Source: Okapia johnstoni
Lineage: Eukaryota > Chordata > Mammalia > Artiodactyla > Giraffidae
DNA: 64,000 nucleotides
Reading direction: 5' to 3'
Assembly: GCA_024291935.2 (NCBI GenBank)
Contig: CM044320.1
Span: 52,766,001 to 52,830,000 of the forward strand
Shown: one piece after another, positions 11,201-23,200 of the stretch
Position numbering within the stretch: the first letter of the stretch is position 1
Layout: every line of letters begins with the position of its first letter
Program-made: the position numbers and the translations under genes
The notes under the pieces: generated by a model
What the model saw: only the letters and a program-made list of their open reading frames with translations
Databases searched by the model: none
What the model was told of the DNA's origin: nothing

Positions 11201-14200
11201 CAAATTCTCGGTTACAGAGTAGCTTCTTATAGATGATCACTTCTCTGGTATTGCACATGCATGCACATACACACACATACACCCCTCCTCAGTGCTCTTC
11301 TCAAATTCTAATTTTTCCACCAAAACCAGCTGTATTATCTATTTAACTGTACACATTGTCCACTAAATTGTGAGGTCCTTAAAGGGTCTTAGTTTTATAT
11401 TCCCAGTACCCAACATACAGAAAGTATTTATTAATATCTGAGGAAAGGAAGAAGGTAGGCTTGCTTATTTAATCACATCACCATTATTATAATTCTCTAT
11501 TGCTATGATAGAGATAATAGCAAGATGAGTTTCATTCGTGTAATTTATTTTAGCAGTTCTTTCAAGTATTTTATTTATAATTTATGATTTTTCATGAAGA
11601 TGTTTCTAGAACATAATAGTAACATAAAGGGTTACATTTTCAATAAGAAAAAATTTCCAATAGGAATCAAATGGTTAAAACTATGCAAACATGTCTATCC
11701 CTGATAAATTTAATAGCTATAGCAATATGCCACCACTAGTACACTAAGACTAACTCTGTATATATGGTGAATAGTTTCTAGAATGTATCCTAGGCTAGAA
11801 AAGTATCCCACAAGGACTGAATTAAGCTATTCTCCTGCTGAAATCCAGACCCCACTGCACTCACCAAGTTATGCACACTGGTGCAGGGATGGGATGGTCC
11901 AAAGGAAGGAATGTCTGTCTCTAATTCTCACCAAGACCCCATCCATTGACAAGCTGAGTACTACATACTATAGTGAGGGTACCGGATTTCATTTGCACAG
12001 AGGTGTGGCATAGGTCAATAGAAGCCCCAACCAGTTAAGCTACATTTCAAATATTTCATCAAAAATACATACAGGAAAACAGGAAAAATAAGAAATAGAG
12101 TATACTAAATAAATGGTGGCTGGAAGCAGAGAAAAGCAAAACAAACAGATAGTAGACAGTGTGGAATACAAAAACTAAACAGGGAAGTAAAGTGGCTTCC
12201 ATACAAGAATATAAAGAGGAAGAAAAGATATTAGAGATCTTATTCAGAAAAGAAGCAAAGATGGTGGAAGTGAACAGAGAATAAACAAGGAAGCAGAAAG
12301 TAAAAGCAAGAGATTCACAGAATGGAGAAGCCAGGCAAATGTCTGCAAATGAAGCCTGGGACTTGTATCTTTGCTTCATCGCAGTTCTTTGGGTTTTGTT
12401 GGTTTGCTTGTTTTCTTGCCACTTGTCTAATGAAGAAAATGCTGAATATGTTGTAAATTTAAGTATTAGCATCCTCATAATTAAAAAGTGGCCTGCACGC
12501 ATGCATGCTAAGTCGCTTCAGTGTGTTCGACTCTTTGCAACCCTATGGACTGTAACCTACCAGGCTCCTCTGTCCATGGGATTCTCCAGGCTAGGATACT
12601 GGAGTGAATTGCCATGTCTTCCTCCAGGGGATTTTCTGGACCCAGGGATTGAAGCCACATCTCTTACGTCTTCTGCATTGTCAGGCAGGTTCTTTACCAC
12701 TAGTACCACCTGGAAAGCCCAAAAAGTAGCCTACCTCTCCGTGAACACCAGCTTGGCAGTCATAGTAGCACTGGCAGACAGCTGTGTAAAGAGTAGCTCT
12801 CCACGTCAAGTACCTGATGGACAGGAGAGGCACTGAGGACTCCATACATATACTGGCCCACAGGAGGTATTCCAAGGCCTGAATCAGAAAGGGCACGATT
12901 GACTGTCTTTTCATTTTAAGCGACTAATGCCAATTTTTATTCAAAATAATCAAATGAAGAATGGTGAGCACAAGTCACTGATGCTAAAAATACACAAATA
13001 ATGAGTCAACTAAAAAATAAGCATTTAAAAGTTAAAGAAGAATTTCAAGAACTCAAAATCTCAAGTTAGCCATTTTACAATGTCTTCCTGCCTAGCTCCT
13101 AGAGTCCTATGAACTCAGCTTATTCTTATTAACATTTACCAAATGTCAACACTAGTCTAGCAGCTAATTATGAAAGGCATGAAAGTGAAAGTTACTCAGT
13201 CATGTCTGACTCTTTGTGACCCCGTGGACTATACAGTCCATGAAATTCTCCAGGCCAGAATACTGGAATGGGTAGCCTTTCCCTTCTCCAGGGGATCTTC
13301 CCAACGCAGGGATTGAACCCAGGTCTCCCACATTGCAGGCAGATTCTTTACCAGCTGAGCTACACAAGGCAAGCCCAAGAGTACCAGAGTGGATAGCCTA
13401 TCCCTTCTCCAGGGGATCTTCCTGACCCAGGAATCAAACCAGGGTCTCCTGCATTGCAGGTGGATTCTTTACCAGCTGAACTACAAGCAAAGCCCAAAGA
13501 GGTAATTGCAACAATGCAATTGTTATTAGCAACAAATCTCTGTTGATTGACTGATGACAGACCTTCATTGAAAAGTTTCAGTTCCCGATGCTACATATAG
13601 CATCAAGGGGCTGAGAATCTAATTTCATTCCCTCAACATCACCAGCACCACCACCTGATGTCCCTCACCTTCTCTGCCCACAAGATCCCAGCTCCAGCAA
13701 CAAGGAATGTGCCATGTGGCATAAGAAGGCACTTCTAAACATGATCTTCTTTAACCTGAAATGCAATCACCTTGATACACCTCCAGTGCATTCATCCTAG
13801 TTTGATGCCTTCTAGAACAGCACAAGACCACTCTAGACTCAACTTGAGAATTACAGCCTTCCAAGAATCTGAGAGCACCTATGCAGCCTGCCCGCTCCCC
13901 CAGCACTCTCCAGGACAAAGATCCCCCAGCACTTCTATCCTCCCAGAACAAAGCTTCCCTCTCTTACCATGGTATTATTCAAGGTGGCCAATGTCCCTGG
14001 ACAGTACATAACTCGACCACAGTAAAATGAAACTCTCACTCCCTGGTTCTGGTCCCTATATCTCTGTAAAGTTGGCCTGGGGTTGCTTTATTGCTGCTTT
14101 AATTGTTTCTGTCATTGTTTGCTAATTTTGCCACACTGTGAACTAATATGGAATTAATGGTTGTCAAAATTCTTGAGTTTCATGTTATCTGCTGTAAAGA

Positions 14201-17200
14201 AATCCTATTGTGGATTTTTGCATTCAGATGGTTGTGGTTTGCAAGGTGTGGGATTAAATCATGTATAAATTTTCCCCCTTTTATATCCACATGGCTTTCA
14301 AAGCTCTCAGGATTCCTGGTATTCAAAATTTCATACTTCAAAATAAAACTAGCTACAGTTACCAGTTGTTCACATAATATTTGGGTGTGGCCTCAGATTT
14401 AGCATAAAAGATCCCACATTACAGATTTTAGTGCCAGACGGAACCTTAAAAGTAACCTAATCTGACTCCAAGAGGCTAAACTGCTTGGAAGTGACAGAGC
14501 TGGGGCTGGAATTCGGGCTCTGGACTCCTAAGGGCAGCAGGATTGTTCCCACTACACAGGGCAACTACGATGAAAAGAAGAAAGCCATCATTCCACTGAG
14601 GGTTCTGAGAAACCATCGTTCAGGTTCCAAAGCTGAAACGCCATTTCAAAAAAAAAAAAAAAAACTACTTGATTTGATTGCAGCATTTTTTTCTCACCCA
14701 TAAAAGAAAGAATTATTTCTATTAACAAAAATTTGATGATTTCAGCAGGACTAGTCTCTTCATTAAAAGAAAACAGAACAAAACTTTGAAAAAACAAATT
14801 TTAGGAGCCTAGCAAGAGCATGGTTAAGGTGTCAAGTAGGAAAAACCACACATTAACCAGCTGAGCCACAAGATGGCAGTGCAGCGTCACTTATTTCAGT
14901 TCACAGCCTTTGAGGGGAGCAAAGAGAAGCACTTTCAAGTCTGGACTTGAACTTCTGTGATGGTCTGTGGAAGAAGCTGACAACTGCCGTTCAAGCCACA
15001 GATGTGATCAAACTATTTCAGTTTCATAGGAAAGTGAAACAGAAATCAACATTTTTTTAGAATGAACAGATTCTACTGAATTCCTTAATGTTTGCTGAAT
15101 ACTATACTACAAATGCAAATGCCTTAGAAGAAACTACAGCCTTTCTCATAAAGGAAAGCAAATGGCCGCATGTCTTCAGAGAAACAGGCTTCAGAAAACT
15201 GCCCTCCCTGCATTCGCTAAGTGTATGCTGGTGGCCTGCCTCAGCTCAAAAGTGCTTCCCATCTAGGAAAAGCCCTGAGCAGTCTTGGTCTTCAGGACGC
15301 CTTCAGAGTCATGTCAGAAAATATTCAAGGACTTCCCTGGTGGTCCAGTGGTGAGGATTCTGTGCTACCAATGCAGGGGCCCAGGTTGGATTCCTGATCA
15401 GGGAACTAGATCCCGCGTGCTTCAACTAAAATAAAGAATCCATGTACCGCAACTAAGACCCAGTGCAGCCAAATAAATAAAAGAGAAAATATTTCAACAT
15501 TGTATCAGGAGCTTCCACACAACTCCTCCATTTGCAGAGATGAACCAAAACAGGGTGGGTCATGGGACTTTCAACAGACTCACCTTGTTCTGATGGGGTT
15601 GAGGGGTAGTACACAGTACACAGCATCGGCTCTGGCCTCAGCTATATCTCTAACTATCCTAACTAGATATGCAACCTTGAGCAAATTAACCTTTCCAAGC
15701 CTCAGCTTCCTCATCTGTAAGATAAAAGTGATAACGCTACCTTCTCCAAGTGCTGGTGTAAGGATTCAATGAGATGATATGTGAGAATGGTTCAGAAGCA
15801 TACCTGAGAGATGGTAAGCATTCATTCAACAAAGGACAGTGATGATAGTGTTAAGGTCTCACCCTTGTAAGACTACTAAGGCATTACTGTGTACGCAGAG
15901 CCCTTCACACAGCACTTAGCACATAGTACGGATTCGATAATATTCAATAATAACAAGTGGTAATCATAATTACCAAATCCTATAGGAATAGGAGTTTAGA
16001 TTGCTCTGGGGTGACACCACTAAAAACCTGAGGCCCCCACGTCTGTTTCTCCTTCTGTTTTGGACTGCAATGGACTTGAACTCTAAAGTAGCTACAAAAT
16101 CAGGAGGATTCAGATGGGGCCGGACTGCTAAGGGCTTGTCCCCATTAAATGGAGCCATCGAGTCCATGTAGAGTCTCAGCTCAGGAGTCAACTCATCAGC
16201 TGAGGGTTTGTGAGTTTCAGGGTAAAAAATTAATTTCCTTGAATCTTATTACACTGAACATACACTGAAAGAATTCCAGCCTGATCTGCAAGTGCCAACT
16301 GTGCAGCCACCCACCATCCCAAAATTCTTGCATTCCTCACTCCCCCGACTCCCACTCCACAGGATTGGGACTATGAAATGATCCTCCTTCAGGCCTTTCT
16401 TATTCTGTCAATGAGAAACTCACGTTATATGAGGAGGAGAGGAGAAATCTTACACAGAATATAAATAAGAAATTATTTTAAGATGACTATCACGTTAAAT
16501 CAAAATTCCCTCAGCATTAGCAAGTACAAACACCAACAGTTAAATGTTGGCACAGACATCTCTGCCCTTCTAAGCCTTGCCAGACGAATGTTATAAGCAA
16601 ACCAAACTATCGTGATTCTGTGGAGCAGTTATTTGTTGCCACAGCAAGCACAACAGAAGATTTCCTAAATTCCTTTCAGGAAATCATCTGGAACTGAACA
16701 GAGAATCGTTGGAAGAGTCTGTAGGCCAAATTTACATTATGTATGGTACAGCCTCTCCTTGTTTTAATTCACACTCAAAAAGCTGGCATAGAGTTTGTTA
16801 AGTCACTATTAGTAATAGAGCTTTTAAATGCAAGGAACAAAACAGAGAGAGAACACACAATTAATGCTATCCGTTAAGCATGCAAATATCTCGGCATCTA
16901 ATTTTTCAAGTGTTATCAGTTTTTAAGATACTTGGCTATGTTTTGAGGAAATAAGGAAAAAAATATCTGTCCCGAGTATCCGAATATTCAGAGCAAGTTC
17001 TTACATACAATAGAGAAGACTCAAATGCCAGCAACAACTCAAGCATGGTCTCGAGGGGAGAATATTGTCCTTTCTTGGCCTACATTCCAATGACTGGATA
17101 GTGAACACAGGGAATAAATATGTTTCCTGCAGACAAAGGTGGTACCAACATGGTAAGGAAGTCAACAGAAGCCATTTCCTCCAGCTAATACTAAGCAGTG

Positions 17201-20200
17201 AGTACTGGTCAGTGCGAATCTTACTATAAAACAACATCAGCTCGTGACTGACATAGCTGAGGTGTTTGTTCACCCGTCGAGTATCTAAGCCATAAGTACA
17301 GGCCAAGTTCTTCAAGCAAATGTGGTCCGAGCTCCACAGCAAGTCACACACAGGTTAACCATAGTTTACCATCCAAACCACAACACTTTTAAAAGTAAAA
17401 GTGAGCACTATTAACAATTACTCCAGGACAACAGGCATAAACCAGGACTGCCCTGGACAAGCTAGAATGGATGGCTACCCTACCTAGAGATATAGTCATT
17501 AGGTGGATATTCAGTATCATATTGACAAGTTACGACTAATCTGAAAGACTGAGGGACCCTGGAGAGACATCTATCCATTTAGGAAATTCTTTCTTTTCAT
17601 GACTACTTCACTGTCCACATTTTTGTTTCTGATCATGTTAAAGGAAAACTAAAAACAGTATACCTAGTAATACAGATACAGCCACTAACTTTTGTGACAC
17701 TAAGTCATTAAATTTTCTTTGTTTAGCATTCAATGCTAACAAAAGTCTTAAGAAAACCAGGAAATACAGGGGAAGATATTCTAAATTTCATACCTTGGAA
17801 GAATGACCTCTGATCATCAATTTTCTGCAAATAGTGTAAATGTAAATGGTACCTAGATGGAGAAAAAGATTAATATGTTTTATAGTCACATGATATAACT
17901 TTACATTCCACTTTCTACAGTTTAAGTTGGTAGTTCCCAAAACAAATGACTCTCTCATGAGAAAATCTGATAACGGCCAAAGTTATAATCATTATAAAAC
18001 TTTTTGTAACTTGTAGCTAAATTTTTACAAGAACTAATATGACCATATTTTTAAAATGTTGACACCGGAAACTTTTAGTCTTACTTTAAAGGCATTTTAA
18101 AGTACTGGTCAGTGAGAATCTTACTATAAAACAAAGCCAGCTCATGACTGGGACATAGCTGAGGTATTTGTTTAGCCAACTAGTATCAGGGCCATAAGTT
18201 ACAGTCCAAGCTCTTCCAGTAAAATGCAGATCAAGCTCCATAGCAAGACATAAGTTTAAGTTTTGAAATATACTGAACAAAAGGATATTTTAATAGCATA
18301 ATGTACGTACTTTGTGGTTTTATTAATTCATGTAAAATTTTATTGGTTCCCATGGTTTCCTCACAGTTGCATAACTAAAGATTTATCTCCAAATAAGACT
18401 AGAATACATATTTAATCATATGGCACAATACTCAACAAGGAAACTCATAATTTAAAACACTTAATGCATAATAGGTTACATTATATTCATTTGCTGTTTC
18501 ATATAATATTTATCCCATTATTAAGTATGTCCCATAAGCACTCTGATGAAAAATGCCATTTCCAACTCCTGTGTAAGATTATTCAAGTACGATCATTTTT
18601 TAAATCAGGTCAATAATTAAATGAAGATAGATGGCTCATTTCATGGCAGCATTTGGAGGACAAGTGAGGAATGACATCACCGTATATCTTTCTATTTAGA
18701 AAACATATTATCAGGCTATAAACATAACCCAAAAGACAGTATAGCGTGCTTTAAAAAGGCATTTAATTATAATTGCAAGCAATCTAAATATTTCCCATAA
18801 AATATCTGATCTAAAATTCATATCCACCACAATTCCACAATTACAACTCCTATGTTCATTTTTAAACTTAAAAAGCTTCTGAGAAAATAGTACCTGCTTC
18901 AAAACACACATCCGTTGATTACAATACACCTGCTAGCATAATAAATGTGACACAAATCAGTGACCAAACTATACTGAATAAAATCTTAAACACTTAAACA
19001 ACCATAAAGTTCACAGAGAATGCAATTAAGTCCTTAGCATTCAGAGTCTCAGCATTCTTAATGTGCCTGCTCTCATGGCATAGAATTGTTTATCTCCAGT
19101 AAGATCCAGTAGGGAAAAATTACTCAGCTAGTAAGAGCTCAGGCTCAGCATTCTTAACTTGGCTTTGTTGACCTGATCTGTATAACTGTGTTACTTAGGA
19201 AAAAAATAACCTAGTGAGGATATGCATAGGAGATACATGACTCCACAAAACACATGACTCAAGTGTAAGCAGGGAACTCAGACAATCATTCAGCAATGGG
19301 AACTGGGGGACTTCAGAAAGCCCCAGGAGACCACCCTCAAGAATAACAAGGGCCCTTGGTACTTCAAAGATGTACCTTAAATCTTTGCACCCCTAGTGCA
19401 TCCTGACTATAACAGAATCCTTCCCTGATGGTTCAGGATATTGGCATGGCTTACAGATTCCACTGTAGAAGCCCAATGGACAGAGTAAATGATTCAAAAT
19501 GGAGCACAGACTGAATCTTTATGATCTCAGAATGCCTCTGGAACTTAGTTTGATGTTTTAACCAAATCCCTGATACAGAGTGACTTGTGACAAGTGATTC
19601 CTTGACATGTGACTCCTTTTCATCAAAGACAGCCACCACCAAAATAATCTGATTATTTGAAGGCTTAAATGATTTGGGTTCAGGTTACTTGGGAAGTCAG
19701 ATATTATCCAATATTATCCAATATTCATTTACACAGTTAGATTTTGGAAAGAACCAAGATTGATTAAATAACTTAATAAACCAACTCTTATAACTGTAAA
19801 AAGTCAATTAAAGTAAAAAGTGTTAACGTTTAACAGGAAAGTTCAAATGTATTTTGAGAAATTGACTGCAGGTCATTTTTTCACAACTCAAATTCCAAAG
19901 TTTTAAAACTACAAGGTCTTTGCACTTGCTAATTTCCCAGTTGGAATGCCCTTCCCCTGAATGTTCAGATGTCTCAGTTCAGTTCAGTTCAGTCGCTCAG
20001 TCGTGTCCGACTCTTTGCGACCCCATGAATTGCAGCATGCCAGGCCTCTCTGTCCACCACCAACTCCTGGAGTCTACCCAAACCCATGTCCATCGAGTCA
20101 GTGATGCCATCCAACCATCTCATCCTCTGTCATCCCCTTCTCCTCCTGCCCCCAATCCTACCCAGCATCAGGGTCTTTTCCAATGAGTCAACTCTTCGCA

Positions 20201-23200
20201 TGAGGTGGCCAAAGTATTGGAGTTTCAGCTTCAACATCAGTCCTTCCAATGAACACACAGGACTGATCTCCTTTAGGATGGATTGATTGGATCTCCTTGC
20301 AGTCCAAGGGACTCTCAAGAGTCTTCTCCAACACCACAGTTCAAAAGCATCAATTCTGCGGTGCTCAGCTTTCTTCACTGTCCAACTCTCACATCCATAC
20401 ATGACCACTGGAAAAACCATAGCCTTGACTAGACGGACTTTTGTTGGCAAAGTAATGTCTCTGCTTTTAAATATGCTACGTAGGTTGGCCATAACCTTCC
20501 TTCCAAGGAGTAATTCAGATGTCTCAGCCAGATGTTTATTCAAATCTCCAGTGAGGTCTACCCTGACCATTCTATTTAAAATTGCAGCCCAAGCCCCAGA
20601 CCAGCCATCACTCTTACTAATCAACAAAAGAGACCATAGCAAAAATCAACAAAGCTAAAAGCTAAAAGCTGGTTCTTTGAGAAGATAAATAAAATTGACA
20701 AACCATTAGCCAGACTCATCAAGAAACAAAGGGAGAAGAACCAAATCAACAAAATTAGAAATGAAAATGGAGAAATCACAACAGACAACACAGAAATACA
20801 AAGGATCATAAGAGACTACTATCAGCAACTATATGCCAATAAAATGGACAACTTGGAAGAAATGGACAAATTCTTAGAGAAGTACAACTTTCCAAAACTG
20901 AACCAGGAAGAAATAGAAAATCTTAACAGACCCATCACAAGCACGGAAATTGAAACTGTAATCAGAAATCTTCTAGCAAACAAAAGCCCAGGACCAGACG
21001 GCTTCACAGCTGAATTCTACCAAAAATTTAGAGAAGAGCTAACACCCATCCTACTTAAACTCTTCCAGAAAATTGCAGAGGAAGGTAAACTTCCAAACTC
21101 ATTCTATGAGGCCACCATCACCCTAATAGCAAAACCAGACAAAGATGCCACAAAAAAAGAAAACTACAGGCCATCTGATGAACATAGATGCAAAAATCCT
21201 TAACAAAATTCTAGCAAACAGAATCCAACAACATATTAAAAAGATCATACATCATGACCAAGTGGGCTTTATCCCAAGGATGCAAGGATTCTTCAATATC
21301 TGCAAATCAATCAGCATAATACACCACATTAACAAATTGAAAGATAAAAACCATATGATTATCTCAATAGATGCAGAGAAAGTCTTTGACAAAATACAAC
21401 ACCCATTTATGATAAAAAACCCTCCAGAAAGCAGGAATAGGAGGAACATACCTCAACATAATAAAAGTTATATATGACAAACCCACAGCAAACATTATCC
21501 TCAATGGTGAAAAACTGAAAGCATTTCCCCTAAAGTCAGGAACAAGACAAGGGTGCCCACTCTTACCACTACTAGTCAACATAGTTTTGGAAGTTTTGGC
21601 CACGGCAATCAGAGAAGAAAAAGAAATAAAAGGAATTCAGATAGGAAAAGAAGAAGTAAAACTCTCACTGTTTGCAGATGACATGATCCTCTACATAGAA
21701 AACCCCAAAGACTTCACCAGAAAATTACTAGAGCTAATCAATGAATATAGTAAATTTGCAGGATATAAAATTAACACACAGAAATCCTTTGCATTCCTAT
21801 ATACTAACAATGAGAAAACATAAAGAGAAATTAAGGAAACAATTCCAGTCACCACTGCAACGAAAAGAATAATACTTAGGAATATATCTACCTAAAGAAA
21901 CAAAATACCTATATATAGAAAACTATAAAACACTAATGAAAGAAATCAAAGAGGACACAAATAGATGGAGGAATATACCATGTTCATGGACTGGAAGGAT
22001 CAATATAATGAAAATGAGTATACTACCCAAAGCAATCTATAGATTCAATGCAATCCCTATTAAGCTACCAACGGTATTTTTCACAGAACTAGAACAAATA
22101 ATTTCACAATTTGTATGGAAATACACAAAATCTTGAATAGCCAAAGCAATCTTGAGAAAGAAGAATGGAACTGGAGGAATCAACCTGCCTGACTCCAGGC
22201 TCTACTACAAAGCCACAGTCATCAAGACAGTATGGTACTGGCACAAAGACAGACATACAGATCAATGGAACAAAATAGAAATCCCAGAGATAAATCCACG
22301 CACCTATGGACACCTTATCTTCGACAAAGGAGGCAAGAATATACAATGGAGAAAAGACAATCTCTTTAACAAGTGGTGCTGGGAAAACTGGTCAACCACT
22401 TGTAAAAGAATGAAACTAGAACACTTTCTAACTCCATACACAAAAATAAACTCAAAATGGATTAAAGATCTAAATGTAAGACCAAAAACTATAAAACTCC
22501 TAGAGAAAAACATAGGCAAAACACTCTCCAACATAAATCACAGCAGGATCCCCTATGACCCACCTCCTAGAGTATTGAAAATAAAAGCAAAAATAAACAA
22601 ATGGGACCTAATTAAACTTAAAAGTTTTTGCACAACCAAGGAAACTATAAGCAAGGTGAAAAGACAGCCTTCAGAATGGGAGAAAATAATAGCAAATGAA
22701 GCAACTGACAAAGAATTAATCTCAAAAATATACAAGCAACACCTGCACCTCAATTCCAAAAAAATAAATGACCCAATAAAAAAATGGGCTAAAGAACTAA
22801 ACAGACACTTCTCCAAAGAAGACATACAGATGGCTAACAACACATGAAAAGATGCTCAACATCACTCATTATGAGAGAAATGCAAATCAAAACCACAATG
22901 AGGTAACATTTCATGCCAGTCAGAATGACTGCTATCTAAAAGTCTACAAGCAATAAATGCTGGAGAGGGTGTGGAGAAAAGGGAACCCTCTTACACTGTT
23001 GGTGGGAATGCAAACTAGTACAGCCACTATGGAGAACAGTGTGGAGATTCCTTAAAAAACTGGAAATAGAACTGCCATATGACCCAGCAATCCCACTGCT
23101 GGGCATACACACTGAGGAAACCAGAACTGAAAGAGACACATGTACCCCAATGTTCATCGCAGCACTGTTTATAACAGCCAGGACATGGAAGCAGCCTAGA

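Larger units (their letters stand above)
10947..12734 (-). other. CFAP54 intron 6 and its content
   Basis: 1,788 bp. It holds an L2 tail (11330-11440) and a Bov-tA SINE (12495-12720) directly beside the exon 6 donor. In 10950-11330 and 11440-12480 I recognise nothing but AT-rich intron. Confidence 0.85.
12879..17793 (-). other. CFAP54 intron 5 and its content
   Basis: 4,915 bp. It holds a composite Bov-tA, a MIR fragment, a CHR SINE, a second MIR and one copy of an unclassified repeat (17202-17346). No feature recognised in 13500-14400, 14660-15320 and 15850-17190. Confidence 0.85.

Noticed and set aside
22152..22847. 231-codon open frame, the longest in the window
   Set aside because: It is the C-terminal part of a broken L1 ORF2 in a 5'-truncated element, not a host gene.
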